From positions 44,656,771 to 44,720,770 of the forward strand of contig CM042088.1 in assembly GCA_023512835.1 (NCBI GenBank): DNA of 64,000 bases, given 5' to 3'. The position numbers were made by a program, and so were the translations under genes. Positions 35,401 to 47,262 of the stretch are shown here, one piece after another (positions within the stretch are counted from its first letter, which is position 1; every line of letters starts with the position of its first letter). Below the pieces are notes generated by a model. It worked only from the letters and a program-made list of their open reading frames with translations, was not told the DNA's origin and did not search any database. Source of the DNA: Taxillus chinensis. Its lineage: Eukaryota > Streptophyta > Magnoliopsida > Santalales > Loranthaceae.

Positions 35401-38400
35401 ATTTAAATCGTCCATATATTTGGGCAGGTCACTGGGCAGCCAAGTGTACTTTATTATGCTGGATCAATCTTAGAGGTACCTTTATGATTTGAATGTAATG
35501 AAATTGAGTCCTCACACATATCTATGATGCTGTAGGCAGGTGTAAAAGAAATATTTTACATTCTGACCCAGAATCATATATTAGAGTGCAGGATTCTCTG
35601 CAGCAGCAGATGCAACTCGGGTATCAATTCTACTTGGTTTGTTGAAGGTATATGTAACTTTTTGAAATGTCAAAAGTTTTATTTTACCCTGAGACTTTGG
35701 TAGTTTTTTTTAATATTATGTTATATTGAGTCTGAAGGTTATGTCTTTGATTGGTACACATAATTTTGTAATTTTCTAAGCATGAATTTTGAAGAGGATA
35801 TTACCCTGATGACCCACTTGTTTTCTGGAGCTTTATATTACTAGGCATGGCTTTATCAAACTGAGAATTTTAGTATAACCTATCAGTACACGTGTGATTG
35901 TTTAGTTCACAAAGCATGGATTTTGGAGGGGTGGATTCCTCCCTGATGATCCATTTTTGTATTCTGGATTACTATGTTTCTTGAGTATGACTTTGCTGGA
36001 CCTGGACTTTTAGTAAATCCTGTCATCCTTCTACACTTGGGCAACCTCTAAATTTTGGAGGAGCCATCTTTTGAATTAATTTGGTGATGTCATTAAGTTG
36101 GAAATTGTAGCATCTCATCTCATGTTAAGGCCAATGATCTAGTACCAGCCTTATAAGCCCTTCCTAGTGAGATGTCCAACGGGCTATGGGTTGGGGTGCT
36201 ACATTTGGTCTTTAATGACCACTGATTTCTAATAATAAAGCAGCCTCATGCAGTATTGTCATACACCTTATCAATGTAAGAGATGTCACTTATCATGTTG
36301 CATTTGCCCAAATTAGATATCTGCATGTTTGGCAGAGAAATATCGTATCTTTTAAGTGTGTTTAATATGCAAGAATAAAATAAGAGAGAATGCAATCAAA
36401 GTGAGAATGACATTATTAAGGTAATGGATCATTTCTCTTTCTTTTGTATACCAAACACAAGAATGAAAATAGATTTATCTTTATCGGTTCTCTCCAAAGC
36501 AAACAATTACACTGTAATATTGTCAATATTCTTCTATGCTCCTGTTCCACGCTATGGTAGAAGCATCGGATTTGATGATTTTAATATTTAAATGTCTTAT
36601 TTGTTGCCCTTTTCTGCCTTTTGTCTTTGAAGTTGATTATGACAGCTATAGCAGTTCTTGTCGTTGATAAGCTTGGGCGAAGGCCTTTACTACTTGGAGG
36701 TGTTTCTGGTATGGTAAGTCATATCTTCTTTTTTTTTTTTTTGTTGTCTTGTTACTTCTTTTAATGCTTAAATTTTGAGATGTCTACTATGGTGTTATTT
36801 TACATTTTGTCGGAAAGAATGTTAATGATGTCAATTATTTTTTAATATAAATTATTGTTTGATCAACCTTCCTTTAGGGGTATAATTATTTTTTCCTGAA
36901 TCGTGAATAAAGTGATCCTGTCCGATCTATGGATCAATTTTTTGTAATTCTATTTTTTCAAAATAGTAACAAATTTAAAACAAAAAATTAATAATTATTA
37001 TTTGAATGTAAAGTCAAAATAAAATTTTAATTGTACACATGAATTATATTTGCCTATATAAAATATATTCAATATACTAATCAAATATATGTAGGTAAAA
37101 TTTTCATATATAATTTTTAACTGTATTATTAGCCTAAAATATAAAATTTGGTCACTTAATTAAATTTTCATCACATAAAATATGCATTATAATTTTATGG
37201 CTTAAGAGTAAAACAATAAAAAAAAATTTTAAAAAATAAGCCCGCAAACCTATTCGCAGTCTACTAGACTTAGCCCGTTTATGTCTGTATTTTAAATGGA
37301 TCTAAATTGAATCGGTCTAGTTCGCACAATCTATGGGCTGATCCACGGATCAGTAATCTATTTTACATTCATATTCTTTTTTGATAAGTTAGGAAAGTGG
37401 ATTGCGAAAGTAGTTGAATTTTCAATTTATATTCAGGACATTCGTGTGGCAGGGTATCTCTTTATTCTTGCTGGGATCGTATTACCTGTTCTTGGATAAC
37501 GTGCCAGCACTAGCGGTCATTGCTCTGCTGTTATATGTTGGGTGTTACCAGGTATGAAGGATTTTCTTGCCAGTTCTGATGCATTATCTTTTCCAAACGA
37601 TATCCTTACCTTTTTAAACGTTCAGGCAGTCATTTGAATTGAACTTCAAGTACAGGATACCTAAATGAATTGACGGATATTGTTGAACTCATTAAAAAAA
37701 GCAGTGCTCACATGGCCTGAAAGGTTCAGTGCTCTTTCAGACTGATAAAATTAGCATTTCCATGATGATGTTGAGAGTATTTCTCTCATATTTACGTATT
37801 TTTAACATTGTATCTCCCCAAATTACATTTATTAAAGGAAAATACTAAATAAATAAAACCCCTATAGCGTGCCATTAATATCCTTTTTAATTCCTAAATT
37901 ATAATGACGCCTGCAGTAGAAAGCTCTCAAGATTAAGGCATGGTTTATTATATGGTCTGCCTCGTGTATGTTAGCATTTTGTCGACTATTAAAATTCATA
38001 ATATTGCTTCTATCTTATTTTTAGCAATGATGTGAGTTCCAAAGAAAGTATAATAGTATCAAATCTTAATGAAAATATTTATTTGTTCTTTGTTGCCATA
38101 TAAAAATATTCAGCCTTCGATTTCCTATCTTTGCCTGGGCATGCATATATTCTTCTGATATGCTTATCGTATACCACTTGTTAATACAGCTAATGAATAA
38201 TGTTTTTGGCAGTTGTCATTTGGTCCTATTGGCTGGCTTATGATTTCAGAGATCTTCCCCTTACGTTTACGTGGACGAGGACTAAGTATAGCTGTGCTTG
38301 TGAACTTCGGCTCAAATGCATTGGTGACATTTGCATTTTCTCCTCTCAGGGTACATTGATCCTTCTCAATTTTTAGTCTTATTAAAAAAATCCATGACAG

Positions 38401-38584
38401 TAAAAGTTGTCAGTTTCTTACATTAAATAACGATCTGCTCCTTCGATTTCAGGCACTGCTTGGAGCTGCAATTTTGTTCTACTTGTTTGGAGCAATAACA
38501 GTGTTGTCACTTGTGTTCATATTCTTCGTTGTACCCGAAACGAGAGGACTAAGTCTAGAGGAAATTGAGGCCAAAGTCCTCTAA
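29414..38584 (+). CDS. VGT1/XYLT-type sugar-proton symporter (MFS)
   Basis: Twelve-helix MFS sugar transporter, closest to Arabidopsis VGT1 (At3g03090, vacuolar glucose transporter) and D-xylose-proton symporter-like At5g17010. Fourteen exons: 29414-29482, 29984-30072, 30288-30366, 31326-31385, 31532-31598, 31676-31800, 34371-34472, 34945-35316, 35428-35475, 35585-35647, 36633-36713, 37453-37551, 38213-38350, 38453-38584; total 507 aa. Motifs: EPLL acidic dileucine (tonoplast-type) in the N-tail, [17 protein letters not shown] in helix 1, GRRREL loop, [26 protein letters not shown], and [12 protein letters not shown] near the C-terminus. The exon 2 acceptor (GGGAAG) has a weak pyrimidine tract, but the join restores the family alignment. 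Intron 6 carries a gypsy element. Glucose versus xylose specificity cannot be told from sequence; tonoplast location is inferred. Confidence 0.95.
30095..30180 (-). repeat. Possible SINE fragment in sugar transporter intron 2
   Basis: On the minus strand there is a B-box-like GGTTCGAGTA at 30123-30114, preceded by an A-box-like region near 30165. It is a short, poorly bounded fragment in the intron between exons 2 and 3. Confidence 0.3.
32175..32439 (+). repeat. Left (5') LTR of the gypsy element
   Basis: 265 bp, TG...CA ends. It includes a segment of roughly 90 bp (about 32333-32421) that is missing from the right LTR. Confidence 0.85.
33830..34005 (+). repeat. Right (3') LTR of the gypsy element, shortened
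   Basis: 176 bp, with the same ends as the left LTR but lacking about 90 bp internally. Many mismatches to the left LTR indicate an old insertion. Confidence 0.85.
34663..34900 (-). mobile_element. Retroposon 3' end, reverse orientation
   Basis: Starts with a T-rich head, TTTTTTGATAAGTAAAAAT, and continues with GAGCACACAAAAAGTGTAC, the reverse complement of the 3'-end motif seen in the retroposons at 19188 and 62220. It lies in sugar transporter intron 7. The distal end and target duplication are not clear. Confidence 0.6.
35779..36035. repeat. Diverged two-copy duplication in sugar transporter intron 10
   Basis: Two units of about 120 bp, starting AAGCATGAATTTTGAAG (35779) and AAGCATGGATTTTGGAG (about 35916), share several blocks including CCCTGATGA and the TTTTAGTA motif. 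Moderately diverged; non-coding. Confidence 0.55.
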
Positions 38585-38793
38585 AATATGTGATTTTAGA
38601 GGTTTGTGCATAGCTGTGATTCTACCTTCCCTTGTAATATTATGATGATTCATGCAGGTTTGACCGTAAATACAGCAAGTAGCTGCTTCATTAATAAATA
38701 CTAAAATAAAACTCATCACTTACAAATAATAAAGCCAACTTTTAATTTTGTTTGAACAATACACTTTGGTTCGGAGGCTAGGGTATTTGAAAA

Positions 38794-38796
<3 letters not shown>

Positions 38797-38860
<64 letters not shown>
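38797..38860. repeat. (AT)n(AG)n compound microsatellite
   Basis: AT dinucleotides to 38826, then AG dinucleotides to 38860, followed by a short CA tract. About 210 bp after the sugar transporter stop codon. Confidence 0.95.
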
Positions 38861-38862
<2 letters not shown>

Positions 38863-39019
38863 GCACACACACATACACATATAAAAGATATGCTTACAAT
38901 TACTCCATAAACACCATCTTCAGGTTCTTTGCATGATAAGCCATTTTTCCAAGGAGGTCAAGCATTTAAGTTTTGCACCGTTCACTTCAATGGGGCGGAC
39001 TTTTAAATGAACTTGTATA

Positions 39020-39340
39020 TGAAACCAAAGAAAGCTGAAGGCATCATTAAAAATGAGCAACGAATTGAAACTCAAAACAAGAAAAAATAAAAAAGGTTTA
39101 AGCAAAAGTTTAAAAAAAAAAAGAAGAAGAGCTGAAGCATCGTTTAAATGAAGTTGAATATGAAGAACAAATTCAAAATCCAAGGAAGTCGAATCATTGT
39201 TCAAATAAAGATGAATATGAGCAACAAAAATTGTTATTCAAAAGCCAAGAAAAGCTGAAGCACCATTCAAATATGGTTGAATATTAGCAGCAAGAAGTGA
39301 AATTCAAACAACCAAATGGAAAACTGAAGTATTGCTGCAT
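39020..39340. repeat. Degenerate tandem repeat block, ~60-100 bp spacing
   Basis: Five diverged units beginning with variants of AAAGCTGAAGCATCATT (near 39026, 39129, 39187, 39251, 39320), followed by AAAT-rich text and a GAATATGAGCAACAA-like motif. All frames carry stops, so it is not coding. It could be a decayed satellite or gene-derived repeat. Confidence 0.6.
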
Positions 39341-39451
39341 GTAGTAGATTACTGGCCCTTGCCTTGCAACTTCCCTTGCTCAGACCCTAAAACACAAGGA
39401 AATAGGTTAGGAAGCCTAACGAAATGGGAAAAACTAACATAGGTCATTTTA

Positions 39452-39622
39452 TGTGCAACTCAACAATGCAATAGTAGTTCCAGATTAATTACAACACTGC
39501 AACAGTAGTTCACCGATTAATTACAACACTGCAACAGTAGTTCACCAATTAATTACAACACTGCAACAGTAGTTCACCAATTAATTACAACACTGCAATA
39601 GTAGTTCACTGATTAATTACAA
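39452..39622. repeat. 32-bp minisatellite, about five copies
   Basis: The unit ATTAATTACAACACTGCAAC, then AGTAGTTCACC plus one base, repeats at 39484, 39516, 39548, 39580 and 39612 (partial), with a diverged copy before. The inner copies are almost identical. It lies about 150 bp past the SMG9 stop codon, so it may be in the SMG9 3' flank or UTR. Confidence 0.95.
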
Positions 39623-39775
39623 CTCGGGTACCTACCTATTATCTTCCATCCCTTAAACGCAACCCAATGAAAGAAGATGTGACTGCTTAGATAATGGAAT
39701 GGAAGCCTAACCAAATTGACTATCAAGTCGTTTAGTTTTGACACGCCTACTAGAAACAAACCGCCACAGGCAGAG

Positions 39776-42700
39776 CTACCTCCTGAACAGCCCTGAGCTT
39801 TGCAGCGTTCTGCTGTACTCTGCAATGATGGGAGAGGTCTTCACTAGGTCCCATATCTTGGCTGAGTTCTTTAGCCAGTCACGTTCAGAAACAGTCCTTG
39901 AGAATGTCGGGCAACCCATGGATAGAACCTGCACTCAGCATAAAAAATTTTAATATTTTAAAAAACTTTTAAAATTATTCCTTTAATTTCCACACAAACA
40001 AAAATTACAAAATATCAAAGAAATTGTGATGATATAAGAAAGGTACATCGAGTAGTCTTAGCATCATCATTTGTCCCTACTGAAGTAAGGCGGTACAAAT
40101 GTGGACATACCTATAATGAACTAACAGAGTCTGACAGGGAAAGGAGAGGAAAACCTGGTCCCGTAGCTTCCACATTGTAGAATCATAGCTTTCATACTGT
40201 ACTCTTGAGGAATCATCTTTGCTCTTAAGTGGTAAGAGAAATAAGTTTTGACTTGATTTTGAACCATCAGCTATGGTAACAGAAGACGTAGAAGAAACCA
40301 TATGCTCTTTGTCCATGATTCCAGATTTTTTTTGCATGAACGAGGAAGAACTGAAGTACTGCAGAAGCGCCTTCCTCATGTACACAGAATTATGTGGGTT
40401 GAGATCTTCATCTGGCAGCCTAGAAACAAGAACACAGATAAGTAGTTATTTTAAGATACATTTTTGTCATCAAAACAATCTTTTTAAGAAAAAGAAGGAA
40501 CGAAATGAATACAAGGTCACAGGTTACCCATCCTCATGGGCCTCATATAGTACTGAATCGGCACGTGGCAAAACCACCATGCAACAAAATGAATCTAAAC
40601 TTGAAAAGATGATTATTGTGAAAAATGCATATATGAACTAGTTGTTAAGATACAAAGCTAGACTGGATGATGCATTTAAACAACCTTCAATCAAACCCAT
40701 TGCCTTTTTATACCCTAACTTCACTACACATAACTCCATCGCTCCAATCAATCATGAAAATGTCCCTCCAACATCTTAATGGCATTGAAAGCAACTGCAA
40801 CTATTATGGTCTCGGTAAATCCTAGTTCATATATGTCCTTCTAATTATGATGAAAATCAAATATAACATTTCATTCACATGGGCAACGGTACAGTATAAT
40901 GAGCAGCTGGAGCGCAACACAATTTTTTGTAAGCATATTGACGCCATTCTACTTACTTTGAGTGTACAAAAACAGGAACAGCCAGATATTCATCTCCTGT
41001 TGCTTCCTGGTATTTATCTTTGTTTTCTTTCTCAGGCCCCAAAGTTAAGCTATGTAAATGGGAAAAACTTAGTGATGAGGGGTCAGGTATGCCATGCTTC
41101 AACAAGTCTACCTGCAAAAAATGTTTAAATTGGCATCATAAAACATCCATATATAATTTTCATAACAAAAAAGGAAGCGGGGAGTTTGCACTAATCTACA
41201 TTTGGGAACATCTTTTACCATCACTATATTTATGCCTAGAAACAGGAAGGTAGGAAGAAGTATACACAAATGGGCGCGCACATTTATTGATAGGTTTAAA
41301 CGTAAGCAGGATTTTTTTTTTGGTATATTGAATCAATGGAAATATATATATATATATATATTACAATAATGAAACTCCTAAAATCAAGGGTCATTGTCAC
41401 CATAAAATCTGACCTTTAAAGGAAGGTTCTAACAGCTAAAAATGTGAAAAGGCTGAATTAATTTAAGTTACTAAATCTCATTTGACTTCGTCCACACCCT
41501 CCCTCAAGCTTGATGATGAGACCAAGCTTGCTTACAAAGAACTCAAAAGTTTGTTCTGAAAGTCCTTGTTGTGAGAATAGTAGAAACATTCAATGTTGAT
41601 AATTCCCCAATCAAGCATCAAGCTTTTCCTTGAAAAAATGTCAATCTACTTCCACATGTTTACTTTTGTCATGATGGATAGGATTGTTAGCTATACTAAT
41701 GGTTGATCTGTTATGGCATTAGACATGTATAGGTTCTTCATATTTGATCTTCAATTCCTCCATTACACTTCTCACACAAATAACCTCACAAACTCCATAA
41801 GCCAATGCCCTATGTTTTCACACAATAGTTTTTTTTTTACTACGCCATTTTACCAGATTCCCTCACAATAAGATATGGGAGCCATATGGGTGTTAAATGG
41901 ACCAAATGGATCGTGGGCTAATCAGGACAGGCTAAGGCTTAATGCGGGATGGTTCATTTGGTCCATTTAAATGCAGACCTTAACAGGTTATGAACTGCAG
42001 GACAGTTTATCTAATTGAATTCAAAGACTCGAGTCAAATGCAGTTGACTTGCCCTTATTCCTTTTTGGCTTTTCGCCTCTCTCTATCTCACCTCACTTCC
42101 TCGCTTCTAGGATTTTGTTAAAATTGATTTTTTTGTTTATATGAAATTGAAAAATAAGTGTATATGTAATCGACAAATGATAATAATGATATTGATGCAA
42201 GATTCATGTCTTAGTTGGAAAAATATTTAATTACTAATCAATATTTGGATATCTTGAAATGTTAGAACGATAATAGTATTAGATTTCTTAGTTTAACTAA
42301 TATGTGATTGTGATTTGCGAGATTCAAGTCATAATCTTTATTAAATGTTCAAGCTCAGATTTGTACACGTAATTAACTTCATGGTTTTATACCTAAGTGG
42401 TAATTATTTTAAGTTCAATTTTTTTCTAGTTTTAAATAAACCAAATAGTTTATTGAAAGATTTTTAATGTACTCATAAATTGTCAGTTGAGAAGATGGTA
42501 AAGAGATAACAATGACAAAGATGATTCAAAGGAGGAATCAAACAATGAAGAGATTAATGGAGATGTTTTATTGTGTAAATCTTTATTAATTGTCATATTA
42601 CTCTTATAAATTTTCTTTTATTATTGTTTTGGAGTTTTTATTATGTACTATTTTACTTTGGTTTAAAAATATTTTGAAATATATATTTTTGAAATATTGA

Positions 42701-45700
42701 ATCCTATTAAAAAAAGGGCTACACCATGGGCTAGCTTGCACCGTGAGCAAGTTCGGTTGGGCTAATAAAAATTTTTGATAAGTAAAAATAATTTTATTAC
42801 TAGAAGCAAATCACACACAAGAAATGCACGTAAATGCGAAATTACAATGCGAAAACATCAATCCGATCAAAAGCAACAGCCATATATTGGGCTAATAAAA
42901 TTCTGACCCGTTTAGGCCTAACTTGTGTAAGCTTGGCCTAACCCACTTATTTAACACTCCTACGTAACCAAATATTAATTTCCTATTATTAATATAACCA
43001 GTCCAATCAGCATTAACAAAAGCTCTAACTTTTTAATCATTAATTTTATGAAAAAAAAAAACAATCCTTTTTCTTGGAGTTTGCTTCAAATACCTCAAGA
43101 TTCTATATACAACATGGAAATGGCCTTGGCCTGGTGCATGCATACTTAACAGCTCACTCAATGCCTGCTCGATTAAACTCGACTCAAGCTCACATTTGCT
43201 TGTTATTATTGAAACTCGCTTAATTAAATAGCAACACATACTTGATTCACTCGATTAAGCTCTAAAGGGCTCGTGGGCGATTCATTTAAAACAAATTCAT
43301 TTAAAGCTTGCCCGGCTCATTTGAGAATCGATGTATGACATATGTAATGTAATTGTGCTTATAAATTATAGTATAAGTTACTTATTTTATTACTTGTTCT
43401 GAGTTAAGCTGGGCTTGACTTGACTCGAAAAATTAATTTACATGAGATTGAACTCAAACTCGATAAAATACTAAACGAGCTAAGCGAGCAAGAGGTTTCA
43501 AGTTCGAGCTTGAGCTCAACTCGATTATCTTTTTCCTTAAATGAGGGTTTAGGAGGCCTAGATATATATAGATTAATTACAACAAGAAAAAGAAAACCCC
43601 TAAAATCAAGGGTTATTTATATTATAAAATATAACCTTTAAAGGAAGATTCTAACCACTAATAATGTAATAAAGACCAAAATAATTACAGTTTACTATAT
43701 CACATTTAATTTCGTCCACAATAAAGTTAATGATGTGATGGAGTGAAGGATGAGGAAAACAAATGGAGAGAGAGAAAAAAAAAGTGGGTAATTAAAGTTT
43801 GAAGAAACATCCTTTAAGTATCTTAGATACAAAAAAATGCGGAAATCTTATCACATTCAAAACACTGCCATGACCAACAAATCAGATCTTTTACTATAAA
43901 AATCATTAGCATGTACTTGTATATACTCTAGTATCAAACCATATCCTTTATTTCAGTATCAACACTGTACAAACTATAGTTGTTGAAATACTGGCACTCT
44001 ATATACCCAACCAAGTAAATGAGACAGGAATTTAATTTATTTAGAGGAAAAATTATATTAGAATATACATGCTGTTCAAGCATTTTGTTAAAACTACATC
44101 TTCCTAGGGCTGCTGACATATCTAATTAAATAAATAACATATGACCGATACATTTAAAATATAAAGCGCAAATGATAGAGTGATAGACAGTTTTCAAGAA
44201 CAAAAGAAATACCGTTGACAGCAATCGCCACATGTTGATATCATGAACTCCCTCTGAAACCACCAGCAAGATGTGACATATGGACGCAAGAAGAACTCCA
44301 AGCTAGAAGGATTTCTTGCAACAAAACATGAAAAAGAGAGCTACATTAGAGATGTTTCCTCCAGAAATTGTCAGAAAACTTGTAACACCTACAAAGGGTA
44401 GGAAATTAGCTAGAGCAGTGGGTACTGCAGTGAAAGTGATTGTTCAATTCAGCGAAATAGTACTCGATCAGTGAAGTATTACACTCCTTTAAGGGTGGCT
44501 GTTTCTAAGCAAACTATCCCCATTCTAATTCTATGAAATTTAACATAAGTCAAATCTATATCTTACTTCTATTGATTTACAATTACCTGAATACTCATGA
44601 GTTCATGAGCCAATTCAGCAGATAGTGTTTGACCGCTCAAGACTGAAATTGTCGGTGAGCCATCAGGCCTCATCATCTCAGCTAAAACAGAAGGACTGAA
44701 TACAGGCTGCACATTAAAAAAACCAAAAGAAAAAGCATCAAAACTAATTGAAAACATAAACAAGGATTATTTATAGATCCTCATACCACTAACCAGAATT
44801 TAGGGGAACCATGGGAACCTTAACAAAACCTTGTGAATTAGCAACTTGGTGAATTCCTATGCCAGACATGTTTGGAATAAAAAAAAAGTGAAGCACAAGC
44901 AGGACTCATGATTGGATTATTCATTTTCATTAAACTCTTAATTATTTATACGTAATATGATCAAATGGGAAAACCTCCAAGTAGGACTAATAATTTTGGG
45001 CAAAATTACGTTGTAGATTCTCCATTTACAAGAATGATATTTCAACCCATGCAAGAATTCTTAGAGGCTTGTTTCTAATATTCCTCTTGGTCTGGCTTCC
45101 GAATTTTAAATGGATTCTATACCTCTTGTTCTGGCTTCCTCATTTTAAATGGACTCTGAATATCAATTTAATTATCATTTCCAAGCTTTTTAGGACATCA
45201 AAAGACTCCATGTGTGTTGGAATAAATACTCAGAATTGATCACTACATAATTTGACGGGATAAATTAAAATAAAAAGATACCTGAGTATCAAGAAGTATA
45301 ATTCGTTCAGTAGATATCCTTGGTTCAATACCAACAGTACAATGCCTCGCTGCTACCCTCGTCTCATCTGACTGTATTGCAAATGGCGGTAGCATTCCTG
45401 CAAGGTAGTTGAGAAATGGGGAAGATTCAACTAGCTAGTAAAGAGTTACATATAAAGGAGCTTCAGATATTTTTGTATTTGGTCTTTTTATTTCTCTAAT
45501 ATCTTTAAATATCCCTTAAATTTTATCTGATTCAAATAATTTTTTCTAGAATACAGTAGAATTGAAATTTAATTACCCCTAAAAACCAATAACTGCTTCA
45601 TCCCCCCATACAATCTGTTGTACTCCTCTTAATAATATGACATTTTAGCGTGAGCATATCCACTTTTCCTCTAAATGCTTTCTTTTCTTTCTTTAATGAA

Positions 45701-47139
45701 GGATGATATTGTTCTTCATGCTCTTACATTCATCATTCTTGTAACAAAAACTTATGCCCAAGAGCTGCGTTCGTGGGCCATTTGTGGATATGTTGTGTTG
45801 TGCATTGCCATAACATGGGAGATTCATATCATGCATGCAGTCAAGGGCGGAGTCACGAAAAAAGAATAAGTGTGGTCATTGCAAGAGATAAACTTGTTCA
45901 AGTATAAATGTTAACTAAAATTTTTCATGCAATAAAACCTTACAACAAAATGCAATTTTCATTTTTTGAAACTCTATCATAACTGCCTCATTATTAATGT
46001 CATTGACTACATTTTTTCTAATATAAGCTGCTAGGCAATCATCCATCCACTCATCTCTCATTTGATTATGAAGTTTAATCATGATAAAATTCAAAGCTAA
46101 AAAATGTCTTTTCCACTGATGCAGTTGCTACAGGCAAAGTTAATAATAACACACGAAAAATTCATCTACCTCCGCCTCTACACGCAGTAAGGGAAATAGA
46201 TTTGAATCGCATAAATGTCCCAAAATAGAAATAGAGTGCATATTTGAAGCAGAAAAACTTATATCCCATAACCTCGTGTTTGAGTTGGATTTCGGACAAC
46301 TCAAACTTAATAAAGGCACCAAACACATTCTTCTACATTGATTGTCAGAACAAACAGCAAACTATAACATTAACATATCACATAAATGATAAATATTAGA
46401 CCATGTAGACTGTTAATTGATCCATACAGAACTATTGGTGCAATTATGTAAATAGGTACCAGAGGAACTTCCATCAAAGCCATAAAGTTCGTTCATGATT
46501 GTTGACTTGCCAACCCCAGGTGGACCAATCACCCCAATCACTGTGAATTCAGTATTATCTGTAAGGAACTGCCATGAAAAAAGAGGGTAATCAGTATGCT
46601 TCAGAGTTTTCAAAGCGCCATGGCATGCGCCCAAATGGCCTGGCAAGTGCCTTTTGCTGCCCAGGCGAGGCGAGCTACCACCCAGCCATCTCACCAAAAA
46701 AAGGGACGCTTTGAGTAAACAAAAATCCCAGAATTAGTTTAATTTAATTTAATTTAATCAGTTCCCCACTTGTATTCTTTTGCGTTGGGAGCAAAAATCC
46801 CCATCATCAAACAAAACCCTGGAACAGATTTTTCGAATGTTTGCGCAAGAACAAGCACAATCATAGGGAGTAATATAGAGAGAGTACAGGTAAAATGCGA
46901 TCAATGTGAAACTCCCAAGAATCGGAGAGAAGATTCAGGGAGCCAAGTTGTGGGAGGCGAGAGCGAAGCGAAGCGGCGTCGTCTTCGGGTCCGCCGACGC
47001 CACCCGCCGACCGCCCGAATTTCCCGGTGACGGAGCCGGAAGAGACGAGCCCGGGCTTGGCTAGGAGGATTTTGGGGGGCGGAGGAGCCGGCGACTGACT
47101 AGAAGAGGAGGCGGCGGCGGCGGCGGTCGTTCCGGCCAT
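39776..47139 (-). CDS. SMG9: Nonsense-mediated mRNA decay factor SMG9
   Basis: SMG9 forms a complex with SMG8 that binds and controls the SMG1 kinase, which phosphorylates UPF1 in NMD. Eight exons: 47139-46888, 46568-46460, 45397-45282, 44706-44587, 44302-44213, 41111-40957, 40419-40155, 39928-39776, giving 419 aa. The N-terminal ~65 residues are low-complexity (Ala/Ser/Pro). A P-loop G-like domain follows, with Walker A GPPGVGKST at residues 99-107 (GxxxxGKS/T). Other family blocks: RIILLDTQPVFSPSVLAEMM, HILLVVSEGVHDINMWRLL, and at the C-terminus SERDWLKNSAKIWDLVK and LQSSGLFRR. All splice phases close. Intron 5 (3.1 kb) carries a nested transposon stack. Tail to tail with the sugar transporter and head to head with the PPR gene. 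Confidence 0.93.
41883..42958. mobile_element. Element inserted into the copia RNase H region
   Basis: The copia coding match stops near 42958 and resumes near 41880. The interposed ~1.07 kb has short inverted ends: GGGTGTTAAAT on the left and GGAGTGTTAAAT on the right in reverse. Subterminal GGGCTAA/TTAGGCC-type motifs resemble hAT-like non-autonomous elements of plants. No clear 8-bp target duplication, so the class is tentative. No transposase seen. Confidence 0.55.
42757..42900 (-). mobile_element. Retroposon with 14-bp target duplication, nested
   Basis: Insert 42771-42886 (116 bp) with a T-rich head (TTTTTGATAAGTAAAAA) is flanked by perfect direct repeats TTGGGCTAATAAAA at 42757-42770 and 42887-42900. 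It is a reverse-oriented, 5'-truncated member of the family seen at 19188. It sits inside the 41883-42958 element, which itself sits inside the copia remnant. Confidence 0.85.
43140..43530. repeat. GAGCTCGA-type inverted repeat region
   Basis: Both ends contain related motifs in opposite orientation (CTCGATTAAACTCGACTC on the left; GAGCTTGAGCTCAACTCGA on the right) around an AT-rich centre. It lies between the RNase H piece and the upper LTR-like sequence of the copia remnant, so it may be another insertion. Class not determined. Confidence 0.45.
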
Positions 47140-47262
47140 CTGCGTTTGCTGCTGTGGGTGCTTTCTGGTTCAGGTAGTGCGCGAATTGGTTTCGGCCCAT
47201 ATATTGTGAGTCTCGACATTTCAAAATTGGCCCTGGAGCTCGTGATTAATGGGTCGGCCCAT
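47140..47262 (-). promoter_or_regulatory. SMG9 proximal promoter with two TGGGCC (site II) motifs
   Basis: On the SMG9 strand ATGGGCCGA occurs twice, with the TGGGCC cores at 47199-47194 and 47261-47256, roughly 55 and 117 bp before the ATG. TGGGCC/T site II elements are TCP-factor targets common in plant housekeeping genes. Confidence 0.5.

Larger units (their letters stand above)
38585..39775. other. Convergent spacer between sugar transporter and SMG9
   Basis: Holds both 3' UTRs, a compound microsatellite, a degenerate repeat block and a minisatellite (listed separately). No gene was recognised. Confidence 0.6.
41340..43720 (-). mobile_element. Ty1/copia retrotransposon remnant with LTR pieces, minus strand
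   Basis: In SMG9 intron 5, same strand as the gene. Direct repeats starting TGTGGACGAA (minus strand, at 43720 and at 41496) share TCCTTTAAAGGT and CCCTTGATTTTAGG and look like the two LTRs. A purine tract GAGGGAGGGTG precedes the lower copy. Between them lie RNase H pieces on the minus strand: FHVVYRILRYLKQTP and NADWTGYINN (about 43115-42980), then KWRSKKK, RALAYGVCEV, SIANNPIHHDKSKHVEVD and FFKEKLDA (about 41850-41600). The middle is split by another element, and gag to RT is missing. The lower LTR end is uncertain. Confidence 0.8.

Noticed and set aside
39452..39622. Regular direct repeats resembling a CRISPR array
   Set aside because: The 32-bp units are contiguous with no spacers, and this is a plant nuclear locus: a minisatellite.
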